64,000 bases of DNA from Acidobacteriota bacterium (GCA_021778315.1 JAJYCQ010000002.1:1-64000); one strand, 5' to 3'. Numbered from the stretch's first letter, positions 36,941 to 47,096 are shown. Translations and numbers: made by a program. Notes: a model not told the origin generated them from the letters alone.

Positions 36941-37482
36941 TGCCACCGCGTGAGGGAGTCTACGGCATTCTTGCCGAGTTCAATACGCCCAGTGAGTTGG
37001 TGCATGCTACCGAGATGGCGCATCGTGCCGGATATCGTCGCATGGAGTGCTACACGCCGTACCCCGTCGAAGAGGCGGCAGAGGCGTTGCGCTTCCACAA
37101 GACGCGGGTACCGCTAATGTGTCTGCTGGGAGGCCTGGCTGGTTTGACGACGGGGTTTCTGCTGGAGATGTGGGTGAATGTCTGGGGATATCCGCTTAAT
37201 ATTCGCGCGATGCCGCTGTTCAGCTGGCCGGCCTTCGTGATTCCGGAGTATGAGTTGACGATTCTGTTTGCAGGCTTGTCGACAGCGTTTGGGATGATTG
37301 CGCAGAATGGTTTGCCGCAGCTGTATCACCCCTTGTTCAACGCTCCAAACTTTGCGAGCGGAGCGACGACAGACAAGTTCTTCCTCTGTCTCGAGGCGAA
37401 TGACCCGAGGTTTGAGCCTGCCAAGACGCGCGAGTTTCTGGAGCAGTTTTCGCCGGTCTCCGTTGTGGAGGTCGACCACTAA
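36940..37482 (+). CDS. actD: Alternative Complex III subunit ActD (DUF3341)
   Basis: 180 residues. A short soluble N-terminus (GVYGILAEFNTPSELVHA) is followed by two hydrophobic segments (about 60-80 and 98-125) and a C-terminal tail ending in VSVVEVDH. This is the DUF3341 layout found only with ACIII. It anchors the complex; no redox site is visible. It overlaps actC and actE by one base each. Confidence 0.92.
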   Translation: MPPREGVYGILAEFNTPSELVHATEMAHRAGYRRMECYTPYPVEEAAEALRFHKTRVPLMCLLGGLAGLTTGFLLEMWVNVWGYPLNIRAMPLFSWPAFVIPEYELTILFAGLSTAFGMIAQNGLPQLYHPLFNAPNFASGATTDKFFLCLEANDPRFEPAKTREFLEQFSPVSVVEVDH

Positions 37483-38339
37483 TGCAGGGATCCGTGAGCA
37501 GACATAAGGGATTTGGAACGATGACAGTAGCGGGCAAACTCGGAGCTATGTCCGCAATGGCGGCGACGCTGGCTCTGGCCGGCTGCCGTCAGGACATGCA
37601 CAATCAGCCAAAGTTTATTCCGCAGCGCGGGACGACATTCTTTGCCTCTGGCCGTTCCGTGCGCCCGCAGGTGGAGAACACGGTCGCTCGCAATCAGATG
37701 GACGCGGACAGCTATTTCTATACTGGCCTGCAGGGCGGCAAGGAAGGGGACGGCCTACCGATTCCCCTGACCGAAGCGACGATGGAGCGAGGTCAGGAAC
37801 GGTTCAACATCTACTGCACACCGTGCCACTCGCGCGTCGGCAATGGCGTGGGAATGATTGTGCAGAGAGGCTATCGCCCCGCGGGCAACTTCCACACTGA
37901 TCGACTTCGCAATGCTCCGCTGGGACACTTCTTCACGGTGATGACCAATGGCTATGGAGCGATGCCAGATTACTCGGCACAGCTCACACCGGCGGATCGC
38001 TGGGCGGTTGCGGCGTACATCCGCGCGCTGCAGTTGAGCCAGGATGCAAAGCCCAGCGACGTAGCCGCTGGAGGCCATGTTCAGGAGCTCCACGCGATCG
38101 CGAAGGATGCTGGAATGCCTACAGGCTTTGCTGATCCATGGGCGCTTCCTTCGACGGCGGTTTATGGTACGCCGAACGGAGAGGACAACGGCATTCCGGG
38201 GCAGCCCATGGGCACTCCTCCTCCGGGCACCGGCGCTCATTATGGACAGGCGGCAACGCAGAACTCTGGCCAGCGCAATTCTGGCGGAGCACCTTCGGCA
38301 CCGGTTTCGAACGGAACACCGTACGGACAGCCCTACTAG
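37482..38339 (+). CDS. actE: Alternative Complex III subunit ActE, monoheme cytochrome c lipoprotein
   Basis: 285 residues from the overlapping ATG. The signal peptide ends in a lipobox (LALAGC), so the protein is probably lipid anchored in the periplasm. A single heme site CTPCH near 110 is followed by the likely axial Met in GYGAMPDYS. The last 70 residues are rich in Gly, Pro, Asn and Gln and look disordered. ATG at 37521 is a possible later start, leaving a normal signal peptide. Confidence 0.9.
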   Translation: MQGSVSRHKGFGTMTVAGKLGAMSAMAATLALAGCRQDMHNQPKFIPQRGTTFFASGRSVRPQVENTVARNQMDADSYFYTGLQGGKEGDGLPIPLTEATMERGQERFNIYCTPCHSRVGNGVGMIVQRGYRPAGNFHTDRLRNAPLGHFFTVMTNGYGAMPDYSAQLTPADRWAVAAYIRALQLSQDAKPSDVAAGGHVQELHAIAKDAGMPTGFADPWALPSTAVYGTPNGEDNGIPGQPMGTPPPGTGAHYGQAATQNSGQRNSGGAPSAPVSNGTPYGQPY

Positions 38340-38393
38340 GATTTTTGAACTCGATAGCAAGATTGATTACGGAACTTTGAAGGCGACTGACGC

Positions 38394-39737
38394 ATGGAAA
38401 TGGCACACGAACATCACGGAGCGGATCTGACGCACGGACATAGCGCGCATCACGGTCCGCGCACGATGCCGGCGGTCCTGGCAGCACCCGACGTCCTCTC
38501 GACGTGGCGTATGCGCGCGGGCGTCGTTGCCGTCGTATTTGGGCTCATCTCGCTAGTTTTCTTGTTTGTCCCCCTCGGGAAGGAGCACCTGCTGCGCGCC
38601 TATCTGATGGGCTACATGACGTGCTTCAACTTCTGCGGTGGAGCGTTGGCGTTCCTGATGGTGCAGTATGTCTCGGGCGGTAAGTGGGGACAGATCCTGC
38701 GCCGGCCACTCGAGGCGATGACTCGCACCATCTGGGTTGTGATTCTGATGCTGCTACCCATCCTCTTCTTGATGAAGCACCTTTACCAGTGGGCTGCGTT
38801 CCCAAATGCGGCAGCGACGTTGCAGGCCTTCAAACAAGGTTTGATGACGCAGGAGCAGCAGCTCACCGCAAACTCCAAGCACACCATGCTGAATCCGACA
38901 GCGGCCATTGTGCAGGCCGCCATTGTGCTGGGCTTCATGGCGCTGGTCATCACGATTCTGAACCATTGGTCGATGAAGCGCGATGAGGATCCGCAAGCTG
39001 GAACTCAGGCTAGCTTCGATACCTGGCGGGTGCGGTTCGAAAACCTCTCTGGCCCATCGATCCTGCTCTACGTCATTTTGATGACCGCGTTTGTGATTAT
39101 CTTCGTGAAGTCGCTGGACGTGACCTGGTACTCGTCGGTGTATGGACTGCAGTTTCTGGTCGCGCAAGGTTACGCCGTGCTCGCGTTGGGCATTCTCTCT
39201 CTCATCCTGCTCTCACGCTACGAGCCGATCAAGACGATGTTCCGCATCACCGAACAGCATGATCTGGGCAAGCTGACGTTCGCGTTTGTGATGCTGAACA
39301 TCTACCTGACCTTTGCAGAGTTCCTCATCATCTGGTCGGGGAATGTGCCGGACGAGATTCCCTGGTATCTGCATCGCATCCATGGCGGGTGGTGGGTGAT
39401 CTGCTCCCTGGACGTGATCTGCCACTGGGTGATTCCGTTTTCCCTACTCCTATCGCGCGACATCAAGCGGTCGAAGAGCAAGATGATCTGGCTGTGCTCG
39501 TTCATGATCCTGGCTCGGTTCATCGACATGTTCTGGCTGATCGAACCGAACTTCAAGGACGCCGCCAGCAACCTTCACATCACCGGCAACATCGGGATCC
39601 TGGCGTATGTGACCGTGCCGATCTCGGTCGTGGCTTTCTGGATGATGTTCTACATCAATGAGTTGAAGAAGCGACCGCTGATCAACGTAAACGATCCGCA
39701 TACGGAAGAGCTTTTGGAGCCTGAACATGCACACTAA
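38394..39737 (+). CDS. actF: Alternative Complex III subunit ActF, membrane protein
   Basis: 447 residues with about ten hydrophobic segments after a His-rich N-terminus (HEHHGADLTHGHSAHH). This subunit is a distant relative of ActC and forms the second half of the membrane part. YMTCFNFCGGALAFLMVQYVSGG, LNHWSMKRDED and IIWSGNVPDEIPWYLHR are typical of the family. It overlaps the next gene by 11 bases. Confidence 0.92.
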   Translation: MEMAHEHHGADLTHGHSAHHGPRTMPAVLAAPDVLSTWRMRAGVVAVVFGLISLVFLFVPLGKEHLLRAYLMGYMTCFNFCGGALAFLMVQYVSGGKWGQILRRPLEAMTRTIWVVILMLLPILFLMKHLYQWAAFPNAAATLQAFKQGLMTQEQQLTANSKHTMLNPTAAIVQAAIVLGFMALVITILNHWSMKRDEDPQAGTQASFDTWRVRFENLSGPSILLYVILMTAFVIIFVKSLDVTWYSSVYGLQFLVAQGYAVLALGILSLILLSRYEPIKTMFRITEQHDLGKLTFAFVMLNIYLTFAEFLIIWSGNVPDEIPWYLHRIHGGWWVICSLDVICHWVIPFSLLLSRDIKRSKSKMIWLCSFMILARFIDMFWLIEPNFKDAASNLHITGNIGILAYVTVPISVVAFWMMFYINELKKRPLINVNDPHTEELLEPEHAH

Positions 39738-40374
39738 GGGACCGGATCACGGGAATCCTCAAGTCGATAGCGAACACCCTGGGTACGAAACGCAGGACGT
39801 CAGCGTTGGCGGCATCATCACGTTTCTTGCCGGACTGTCTGGCTTCGTCATCATCTTCTTTTTCTTCTGCTTCGCGATGGGCAAGGCAATCAACTACGCG
39901 CTGTTGAAGCATGATGGCCCGGTAGATAAGTGGCACGCCAACGTTACGCTCGGCGCTACGACACACGGCGAGAAGCGCGAAGACCTTACGTCCAGCGCCA
40001 CGATGGAACAGCGCCAGCTGCAGCAGATGACGCAGGTGTTTCCTACGCCAAGGCTGGAGACCGACGACGGCAATCAGGATATCGCTGACCTGCATGCCCG
40101 CGAGGATCTGCTGCTGAATTACTACAGCAACTCGGCGGATCTGCCAGCCGGTACGGTACGGATTCCGATCGATCGCGCCATGCAGCTCATCGTGCAGCGA
40201 GGGCTGCCGCAGGCTCCCGCATCGCAGCAGGGGATCTCTCTGATGGCGGGCGAGACAGCTCCCACCGTGAGCGCTCCTCTTACCGACGGATTTGCACGAA
40301 CCGGGTATGAGTTGGATACGATCGAAGCTCGCGAAGAGAAGAATCAATTCAATCGCGCTGAAGCGAAGCAGTAG
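39727..40374 (+). CDS. Single-TM protein of the act-cox operon, function unknown
   Basis: 215 residues. The N-terminal 30 are polar, one strong hydrophobic segment follows (GGIITFLAGLSGFVIIFFFF, about 28-53), then a periplasmic-looking tail without cysteines or heme sites. The region DADLHAREDLLLNYYSNS-like (IADLHAREDLLLNYY) and VRIPIDRAMQLIVQRGLP recalls proteins found between ACIII and oxidase genes in other acidobacteria. The position between actF and SCO1 suggests a structural or assembly role in the ACIII-oxidase supercomplex (inference). Confidence 0.75.
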   Translation: MHTKGPDHGNPQVDSEHPGYETQDVSVGGIITFLAGLSGFVIIFFFFCFAMGKAINYALLKHDGPVDKWHANVTLGATTHGEKREDLTSSATMEQRQLQQMTQVFPTPRLETDDGNQDIADLHAREDLLLNYYSNSADLPAGTVRIPIDRAMQLIVQRGLPQAPASQQGISLMAGETAPTVSAPLTDGFARTGYELDTIEAREEKNQFNRAEAKQ

Positions 40375-40468
40375 CCCTTGTAACAGGGTGCAATCGAGAC
40401 CAAGGTACAGAGGCTTCACCCCGACAACGCGCACGACGCAACAGTAAGCTTAAGAGTAGGCAGGAAGC

Positions 40469-41407
40469 ATGACCGCAGCAATCGCAACTCGCAGCAGGGC
40501 GGCCCTCACGGGGCTGGTTCTCGCGCTTGGCCTGATGGCCATGCCGCTGCGGAGTAGCGCGCAGGTCTCGAGCTACGGCGACAAGAGCGAAGGGGAAAAC
40601 AGCGGCACACAGCTTCCTACCGTGTTGCAAACGGTCCAGGTAACGCAGCATCTGAACGGCCAGTTGCCGATGGATGCGTTCTTCGTCGATGAAACGGGAG
40701 CGCCCGTCAAGCTAGGGCAATACTTCGATGGCAAGCACCCGGCGATTGTGACGACGGTGTACTACAACTGCCCGATGCTGTGTTCGGAGGAGATGGACGG
40801 GCTGACCAGTGCGCTTGAGATGGTGCACCTGGTTCCGGGCAAAGACTTCCAGATTGTCATTATCAGCATTGACCCGAGCGAGACGCCCGAGCTGGCTGCA
40901 AAGAAGAAGGCATTCTACCTAAAGCGGTATGGGCATCCCGACACGGCCAGTGGCTGGCATTATTTGACGGGCAAAGAGCCCGCCATCAATGCGGTAACCA
41001 AGGCGATTGGCTTTGGCTACGTGCGCGTCCCCGGCCCGGATGGGCAGTTGACGCAGTTTGCGCATGCGAGCTCTATCGAGATCGCAACGCCGCAGGGTAA
41101 GTTGGCACAGTATTACCTTGGCGTGGAGTATTCGCCCAAGGATGTGTTGCTTGGGCTGATCGATGCGTCAGGCAACAAGATTGGATCTCCGGTCGCGAAC
41201 ATTCTGACGTACTGCTATCACTACGATCCGCAGACCAACAAGCATTCGCTGATTGTGGTGCGTGCTGTGCAATTAGGCGGCATTATCACGGTAGCGTCGC
41301 TGGGCGGCTTTATATTTTTGATGTTCCGGCGTGATATCAAACTCACGCATGAACAAGACACACCTCAGCCGGACAAAGATAATTCCGGCGAAATGGATAA
41401 AGGCTAA
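40469..41407 (+). CDS. SCO1/SenC-family copper chaperone for the CuA site
   Basis: 312 residues. The signal peptide ends near RSSAQ. The thioredoxin-like SCO domain has the copper ligands CPMLC (Cys101, Cys105) and the distal His in FAHASSIE. Unlike most SCO proteins, it has a C-terminal membrane segment (GGIITVASLGGFIFLMF) and a charged tail, so it is anchored at its C-terminus. It delivers copper to CoxB, encoded two bases downstream. Confidence 0.92.
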   Translation: MTAAIATRSRAALTGLVLALGLMAMPLRSSAQVSSYGDKSEGENSGTQLPTVLQTVQVTQHLNGQLPMDAFFVDETGAPVKLGQYFDGKHPAIVTTVYYNCPMLCSEEMDGLTSALEMVHLVPGKDFQIVIISIDPSETPELAAKKKAFYLKRYGHPDTASGWHYLTGKEPAINAVTKAIGFGYVRVPGPDGQLTQFAHASSIEIATPQGKLAQYYLGVEYSPKDVLLGLIDASGNKIGSPVANILTYCYHYDPQTNKHSLIVVRAVQLGGIITVASLGGFIFLMFRRDIKLTHEQDTPQPDKDNSGEMDKG

Positions 41408-41409
41408 CG

Positions 41410-42468
41410 ATGGGACTTAGTCCAGTACTGTGGCAATTTATGGTGAAGTGGCTGCATGCGTCGGCATTATTTCCGGCCGAAGCAAGTGGCATCTCCCCGT
41501 ACGTCGATGCGTTGTACTTCTTTCTGCTGTTGATGACGTTCGTTGGAACGGCGCTGGTGGCGATCCTGCTATTGGTGTTTTCGATCCGCTACCGCCGCGA
41601 GAAGAACCCCGTGGCGACGCAGATTGAAGGTTCAACTCTGCTGGAAGCAACGTGGACCATTATCCCGCTCGCGATCTTCCTCGTCACTTTTGTTTGGGGA
41701 GCGTTGCTGTATTTCCGCATCTTCAATCCCCCGGCGAATGCGATGAATATTTATGTCGTTGGCAAGCAGTGGATGTGGAAGGCGGAGCATCCGGGAGGCC
41801 AGCATGAAATCAATGCGCTGCACGTCCCGATGGGCCAACCTGTGCAGTTGACCATGATCTCGCAGGACGTGTTTCACAGCTTCTCTATCCCTGATTTCCG
41901 CATCAAGCGCGAGGTAATTCCGGGGCGCTACTCGACCGTGTGGTTTGAGGCCACTCAGGTAGGCACGTACCATCTCTTTTGTACGCAGTACTGCGGTACG
42001 CAGCACTCGGGCATGGTGGGTACGATTACGGTGCTAACGCCGGACGACTATAAGAAGTGGCTACAGCAATCGACGTCAGGAATGAGCCTGGCACAGAACG
42101 GCGAACGCCTGTTTGCAAGCATGGGATGTAATTCCTGCCACAGCGGCAACGCAGCGGCTCGCGGGCCGAATCTTGCGGGCGTGTATGGTGCAAAGCTGAC
42201 CCTGACCGACGGAAGCCAGATGCTCGTGAATGATGCATACCTACGAGACGCCATCTTGAATCCCAGCCAGCATGTGACGGCGGGTTTCGCGCCCATCATG
42301 CCGACATACCAGGGCCAGATCAGCGAAGACGGCCTGATCGATCTGGTTGAATACATAAAGAACATGCAGTCGAACTACCGGGTCCAACAGACGCAGGTCA
42401 CGGCGGAGTCCGACCTGGCAGCTCCAACAACGCCCCCACAGGGCACAAATGAAACGGTGAAGCCATGA
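41410..42468 (+). CDS. coxB: Cytochrome c oxidase subunit II with fused cytochrome c (caa3 type)
   Basis: 352 residues. Two membrane helices (about 28-60 and 78-100) are followed by the CuA domain with [11 protein letters not shown] and [13 protein letters not shown] supplying His, Cys, Cys, His and Met ligands. A cytochrome c domain is fused at the C-terminus, with heme site CNSCH near 238 and likely axial Met in PIMPTYQGQ. The fused heme accepts electrons from the ACIII cytochromes. It overlaps coxA by 4 bases. Confidence 0.95.
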   Translation: MGLSPVLWQFMVKWLHASALFPAEASGISPYVDALYFFLLLMTFVGTALVAILLLVFSIRYRREKNPVATQIEGSTLLEATWTIIPLAIFLVTFVWGALLYFRIFNPPANAMNIYVVGKQWMWKAEHPGGQHEINALHVPMGQPVQLTMISQDVFHSFSIPDFRIKREVIPGRYSTVWFEATQVGTYHLFCTQYCGTQHSGMVGTITVLTPDDYKKWLQQSTSGMSLAQNGERLFASMGCNSCHSGNAAARGPNLAGVYGAKLTLTDGSQMLVNDAYLRDAILNPSQHVTAGFAPIMPTYQGQISEDGLIDLVEYIKNMQSNYRVQQTQVTAESDLAAPTTPPQGTNETVKP

Positions 42469-44141
42469 GTGCTGCGATAGGAAATACCATTCTTTCTCTT
42501 CCCGACCAGTCAACAGCGCAGATTCCCAAGCGTAACTACATCAACAATGAGCACGGCTTGTTGAGTTGGTTGCTGACGGGTGACCATAAGCGCATTGCGA
42601 TCCTCTACCTGATCTCGATCACGTTCTTCTTCTTCATTGGCGGAGCGTTTGCGGGCCTGATCCGTTTGGAGTTGCTGACTCCCCAACCTGACCTGGTGTC
42701 TTCAGACACCTATAACAAGTTTTTCAGTATGCATGGGATCATTATGATCTTCCTGTTCCTGGTGCCATCGGTACCGGCGACGCTCGGGAATTTTCTGATC
42801 CCAATCATGTTAGGCGCAAAAGACCTCGCCTTTCCGAAGATCAATCTCTTGAGTTGGTATCTCTACGTGATTGGCGGAATCTTTACCCTCGCAGCCCTCG
42901 TGCTGGGCGGGGTCGATACCGGTTGGACCTTCACTACGCCCCTATCGACCCATTACCTGAATACCCACGTCATTACTACCGCGATGGGCATTTTCATCGC
43001 GGGCTTCGCGTCAATCTTCACAGGCCTTAATTTCATCGTCACCATTCACCGGATGCGCTGCCCAGGCATGACTTGGTTTCGTATGCCCTTGTTTGTATGG
43101 GCCCACTATGCAGCGTCGCTCCTGATGGTCCTTGGGACGCCGGTGCTTGCGATCGCGTTGGTTCTGGTCGCGCTGGAAAGACTGTTTGGTATCGGAGTAT
43201 TCGATCCAACCAAGGGAGGAGATCCACTGCTGTTCCAACACCTCTTCTGGTTCTACTCGCATCCGGCCGTGTACATCATGATCTTGCCCGGCATGGGTGT
43301 TATCTCTGAAGTGATTTCAACGTACAGCCGCAAGCGAGTCTTCGGCTACACGGCTGTGGCGTTTAGCTCCGTAGCGATTGCGCTCTTTGGTTTCTTCGTG
43401 TGGGAGCACCACATGTTCATCATGGGTGTCTCAAACTACTCGGCCCTGGTGTTCTCACTCCTCACGATGCTGGTGGCAGTACCTTCTGCTATCAAAATCT
43501 TCAACTGGGCCTTCACGCTGCAAAAGGGATCCATCACGTTTGAGACTCCTATGCTGTATGCGTTCGGCTTCATGGGGTTGTTCACCATTGGTGGCCTCAC
43601 AGGGGTGTTCCTTGGCTCACTCGGCATGGACATTCATCTCACCGAGACGTACTTTATCGTGGCACACTTCCACTTCGTTATGGTGGGAGGCATGCTGATG
43701 GCGTTCCTCGCGGGTGTTCATTTCTGGTGGCCAAAGATGACGGGCCGCATGTATCCGGAGTCCCTCTCGAAGCTGGCTGCCGTCACCACCTTCATCGGGT
43801 TCAACCTCACGTTCCTCCCGCAGTTTATTCTGGGATACCTTGGGATGCCTCGCCGCTATCACGCATATCCTCCTGAGTTCCAGGTACTGAATGTGCTGTC
43901 GACAGCTGGGGCAACGGTGTTGGGTATTGGCTATATGCTGCCGATGTTGTACCTCGCATGGTCGCTGAAGTATGGCGCGATCGCAGGAGACAATCCGTGG
44001 CAGGCTACCGGGCTCGAGTGGCAGATTCAGTCGCCACCGCTCACAGAGAATTTCCTTGAAACGCCCGTAATGGATCATGAAGCCTATGACTACGAGTGGC
44101 TCACGAATAAGACAAAAAAAGAGGTGACGACCGTTGGATAG
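42465..44141 (+). CDS. coxA: Cytochrome c oxidase subunit I, A2 subfamily
   Basis: 558 residues with 12 or more helices. Heme and copper ligands are visible: SMHGIIMIF for the low-spin heme, HPAVY and WEHHMF for CuB, and VAHFHFVM for the two hemes. The D-channel entry is GAKDLAFP and the K-channel lysine is in PSAIKIFNW. The usual Glu of HPEVY is missing, and the motif is FYSHPAVY, the Tyr-Ser form that defines A2-type oxidases. Proton pumping is expected. Confidence 0.96.
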   Translation: MSAAIGNTILSLPDQSTAQIPKRNYINNEHGLLSWLLTGDHKRIAILYLISITFFFFIGGAFAGLIRLELLTPQPDLVSSDTYNKFFSMHGIIMIFLFLVPSVPATLGNFLIPIMLGAKDLAFPKINLLSWYLYVIGGIFTLAALVLGGVDTGWTFTTPLSTHYLNTHVITTAMGIFIAGFASIFTGLNFIVTIHRMRCPGMTWFRMPLFVWAHYAASLLMVLGTPVLAIALVLVALERLFGIGVFDPTKGGDPLLFQHLFWFYSHPAVYIMILPGMGVISEVISTYSRKRVFGYTAVAFSSVAIALFGFFVWEHHMFIMGVSNYSALVFSLLTMLVAVPSAIKIFNWAFTLQKGSITFETPMLYAFGFMGLFTIGGLTGVFLGSLGMDIHLTETYFIVAHFHFVMVGGMLMAFLAGVHFWWPKMTGRMYPESLSKLAAVTTFIGFNLTFLPQFILGYLGMPRRYHAYPPEFQVLNVLSTAGATVLGIGYMLPMLYLAWSLKYGAIAGDNPWQATGLEWQIQSPPLTENFLETPVMDHEAYDYEWLTNKTKKEVTTVG

Positions 44142-44892
44142 TACACTCGCTACCCCTCACCCCCACGAGACCGTGCTCCATGCAGAGCATGAGCACGTTG
44201 TGCTGCCGCAGCATCGTCATCATTTTGAGACCGAAGAGCAGCAGCGAGAGGCAGGCAGCTTCGGCATGTGGCTTTTTCTGCTGACTGAAATCATGTTCTT
44301 CGGCGGCATGTTCTTCGCATACCTGCTGTACCGCAACTGGTATTACCCGGCGTTCGCGGTTGCATCGAACCAGTTGAGCGTTCCACTCGGAGCGATCAAT
44401 ACGGCCGTGCTCATCAGCTCTGGCTTTTGCATGGCGATTGGCGTGTGGGCGGCCGAGGTGCGCAAGCGGGGAGTGCTCGTCGTGATGCTGATCCTCACGA
44501 CAGTCTTCGGTCTTATCTTTCTTGGCGTTAAGGCAGATGAGTATCACGAGAAGTATGAGTTGCATCACATCCCGGGCAACAGTTTCAGTACGTCAATGTT
44601 CGTCAATCCCGCTGCCTACGGCATCAAGGAAGCGCCTCTCTCGCCAGACATGGCGCAGAAGACGCAGATCTTCTTCTTCCTGTATTTTGCGATGACGGGA
44701 ATGCACGCGCTGCACATGATCATCGGAATCGCGCTGTTGTTCTGGCTGACCTGGCGGGCACATCGAGGAGACTTCAGCGCAGGCTATGTGGCTCCGATTG
44801 AAAATTTCGGGCTCTACTGGCACTTCGTTGATATAGTGTGGCTGTTCCTTTTCCCACTGCTGTATCTTATCAACCGGCATCCGCTCCACTAG
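44134..44892 (+). CDS. coxC: Cytochrome c oxidase subunit III
   Basis: 252 residues. The N-terminus is polar and His-rich; five or so helices follow, starting [25 protein letters not shown] and ending in [22 protein letters not shown], the family signature. The start is TTG at 44134, with GAGGTGA six bases upstream, and it overlaps the coxA stop by 8 bases; the next in-frame Met lies inside the first helix. Confidence 0.94.
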   Translation: MDSTLATPHPHETVLHAEHEHVVLPQHRHHFETEEQQREAGSFGMWLFLLTEIMFFGGMFFAYLLYRNWYYPAFAVASNQLSVPLGAINTAVLISSGFCMAIGVWAAEVRKRGVLVVMLILTTVFGLIFLGVKADEYHEKYELHHIPGNSFSTSMFVNPAAYGIKEAPLSPDMAQKTQIFFFLYFAMTGMHALHMIIGIALLFWLTWRAHRGDFSAGYVAPIENFGLYWHFVDIVWLFLFPLLYLINRHPLH

Positions 44893-44924
44893 ACTTCTTT
44901 GACGCAGACCACGAAGGAAACGCG

Positions 44925-45278
44925 ATGGCTCACGAAGCAATTCATACAGACGCAAACGATCCGCAAAACGTTACCAACCCGGAGCACGCGCAGCACCACA
45001 TCGTCACCCCGCTGCAGTATACGTACGTCTTCGCTACGCTGCTCTTTTTTACTGGAGTCACGGTAGCGGCCGCGTATGTCGATTTGAAGTGGGCCAATCC
45101 GGTGATTGCTCTTGCCATTGCCTGCTTCAAGGCGGTGATCGTGATCTTGTTCTTTATGCACGTCGCATACCAATCGCGGCTGATCAAAATGACGATCGGA
45201 GCCGGCTTCTTTATGTTCCTCGTCCTCGTCACGATGACGATGACGGATTACATCAGCCGCTCGTGGGGTCTTTGGTAG
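44925..45278 (+). CDS. Cytochrome c oxidase subunit IV-like protein
   Basis: 117 residues with three hydrophobic segments (about 36-52, 61-80, 90-108). VILFFMHVAYQSRLIK matches the prokaryotic cytochrome c oxidase subunit IV family. GAAGGAAACGCG precedes the ATG. It is the last gene of the operon; a strong terminator follows after 34 bases. Confidence 0.85.
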   Translation: MAHEAIHTDANDPQNVTNPEHAQHHIVTPLQYTYVFATLLFFTGVTVAAAYVDLKWANPVIALAIACFKAVIVILFFMHVAYQSRLIKMTIGAGFFMFLVLVTMTMTDYISRSWGLW

Positions 45279-45312
45279 AGCGCTTTACGCAGCCTCCGCC
45301 GCAACAAACCTA

Positions 45313-45338
45313 AGCCTCACCTTCGGGTGAGGCTTTTT
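45313..45338 (+). terminator. Rho-independent terminator of the act-cox operon
   Basis: Perfect nine-base stem AGCCTCACC / GGTGAGGCT with a TTCG tetraloop, followed by TTTTT. It is the clearest intrinsic terminator in the window. Confidence 0.93.
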
Positions 45339-45349
45339 CCGAGCAGATG

Positions 45350-45361
45350 TATTCTGTCTCT
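45350..45361 (+). promoter_or_regulatory. Leaderless promoter box of the LOG-family gene
   Basis: TATTCT, GTCTCT, then ATG at 45362. The spacing matches four other genes of the window. Confidence 0.5.
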
Positions 45362-45916
45362 ATGAGACAGCAGAGTGAAAGCAAGAGCGTGGCGGTCTAT
45401 TGCGCCTCGGCGGAGGGAGCCCGGCCGGAGTATCGCGCGGCCGCAGAGGCGCTGGGTCGTACGTTGGCCGAACGCGGATTCGGGCTCATCTACGGCGGGG
45501 GCCGAGTCGGCTTGATGGGAGCGGTGGCTGATGGAGCGCTGGCTGCCGGAGGGCATGTGGTGGGAGTGATTCCGCACGTGCTGGTAGATCATGAGATCGC
45601 CCATCAGGGCATCACCGAGCTGCACGTGACCAGCACGATGCACACGCGCAAGGCTATGATGGCAGAGAAAGCCGATGCGTTTTTCATCCTGCCCGGAGGG
45701 TATGGGACGTTTGAGGAGATGTTCGAAGTGTTGGCCTGGCAGACGCTGAAGATTCATTCGAAGCCTGTCGTGCTGCTGAACATTGCGGGCTTCTACGACA
45801 CGATGCTCGAGTTCCTCGACGTCTGCGACCGTGAAGGGATGCTGCGAGGGAATCGGGGGATTTTGCTGGTGGCTGGGACGGCGGAAGAGGCGCTGGAGCT
45901 CGCTGGACTCGGCTGA
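45362..45916 (+). CDS. LOG-family nucleoside 5'-monophosphate phosphoribohydrolase
   Basis: 184 residues. The LOG family splits nucleoside monophosphates such as cytokinin riboside phosphate into base and ribose 5-phosphate. YGGGRVGLMG (about 46-55) and the signature PGGYGTFEEMFEVL are both intact; the arginine of TMHTRKAMM is also family-typical. The start at 45362 is preferred over ATG 45347 because TATTCT lies six bases before it and homology begins at KSVAVYCAS. Confidence 0.9.
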   Translation: MRQQSESKSVAVYCASAEGARPEYRAAAEALGRTLAERGFGLIYGGGRVGLMGAVADGALAAGGHVVGVIPHVLVDHEIAHQGITELHVTSTMHTRKAMMAEKADAFFILPGGYGTFEEMFEVLAWQTLKIHSKPVVLLNIAGFYDTMLEFLDVCDREGMLRGNRGILLVAGTAEEALELAGLG

Positions 45917-45976
45917 CTTGCTGTCATCATGCAGGCCCGCGGCCAACACTGGTCTGCCGACTACAATCAAGAGAGA

Positions 45977-46762
45977 ATGCTTTTTGAACACATACCCCAT
46001 CTGCACTACATGTGGCTCGTCGCTGCGTCCACCATCGCGGGAGTCATGAACGCGATGGCCGGAGGTGGATCCTTCCTGTCGTTTCCGGCCATGCTGGGTA
46101 TGGGAGTTCTTCCGGTCCAGGCCAATGCTACGAATACGGTTGCGCTGTGGCCAGGCCAGTTGACGTCTCTGGCTACACTGCGGAAGGATGTTCGCAAAGA
46201 CCTGCTGCCTACCATTGCAGCAACGTGTTTGCTGGGCGGCGTTCTTGGCGCAGAAGTGTTACTTCATACTGCGCAGCGCACATTCCTGCATCTGATTCCC
46301 TGGCTGATACTGGGTGGAACTGTGATCTTTGGTGTCAGCGGGCCGGTTTCGAAGTGGATTCGGCGGCGAGCGAACCACGAAGACGTTGAGCCTCATATCC
46401 CAAAGTTTGCCTTAGCGTGTTCGCTGTTTCCGGTGTGCTTTTACATTGGATATTTTGGTGCGGGCGGAGGGTTCATTGTCATGACCATCCTCGCGCTGTT
46501 TGGAATGGAGAGGATGCATGTGTTGAACGCGACCAAGGTGGTCGCTGCGACGCTGTCGAACCTCTGCGCGATCGTTACGTTCATTTTGAGGGGCGCTGTG
46601 GTTTGGCATTATTGCCTGGTGTCGATGGTGTTTGCGGCGTTTGGGGGATGGGTTGGGGCAAGATTCGCTCGCCGGATGAATGGCGATGTATTGCGCGCCG
46701 TTGTCGTGGCTACGGGATGCATCATTGCCGCGTACTTCTTCTGGCGACAGGCGCAGGGATGA
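45977..46762 (+). CDS. TauE/SafE-family membrane permease
   Basis: 261 residues with about eight hydrophobic segments. The repeated family motif appears as GVMNAMAGGGSFLSFPAML near the N-terminus and GYFGAGGGFIVMTILAL in the second half. Members export sulfite, sulfoacetate or related anions; the substrate here is unknown. ATG 45977 is chosen because TACAAT lies nine bases upstream; an in-frame ATG at 45929 is the alternative. It overlaps the SemiSWEET-like gene by 4 bases. Confidence 0.87.
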   Translation: MLFEHIPHLHYMWLVAASTIAGVMNAMAGGGSFLSFPAMLGMGVLPVQANATNTVALWPGQLTSLATLRKDVRKDLLPTIAATCLLGGVLGAEVLLHTAQRTFLHLIPWLILGGTVIFGVSGPVSKWIRRRANHEDVEPHIPKFALACSLFPVCFYIGYFGAGGGFIVMTILALFGMERMHVLNATKVVAATLSNLCAIVTFILRGAVVWHYCLVSMVFAAFGGWVGARFARRMNGDVLRAVVVATGCIIAAYFFWRQAQG

Positions 46763-47067
46763 AGATTTCTCGGGTGGAGATGGATTTGATCGGGTACGCT
46801 GCAGCGACGATGACGACGGTGTCGTTTGTGCCGCAGTTGCTGCGCGTGATCCGGCTGCGGTCGGCGCGCGATATTTCGCTGGGCATGTTTCTGATTTTCT
46901 CCGCGGGGACATTCACGTGGGGAGTGTATGGCGTGCTGGTTCACTCAGCTCCGGTCTGGGTTGCGAATGCGCTCACGTTCGTGCTGTCGATGTCGATCCT
47001 GGTGCTGAAGCTGCGCTTCGACAGGCGCACGATGAATCACGATCAGCCAGCACACGCACCGCGTTAG
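46759..47067 (+). CDS. SemiSWEET-like PQ-loop sugar transporter
   Basis: 102 residues with three hydrophobic segments (about 10-27, 41-59, 66-84). The PQ-loop motif VSFVPQLLRVIR is at 19-30, and ARDISLGMFLIFSAG matches bacterial SemiSWEETs, which work as dimers to carry sugars. The start is the ATG overlapping the TauE/SafE stop (ATGA), so the two are translated together. Confidence 0.85.
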   Translation: MKISRVEMDLIGYAAATMTTVSFVPQLLRVIRLRSARDISLGMFLIFSAGTFTWGVYGVLVHSAPVWVANALTFVLSMSILVLKLRFDRRTMNHDQPAHAPR

Positions 47068-47096
47068 GTGGGAAGATTGAGGAAGAGGATTACGCG

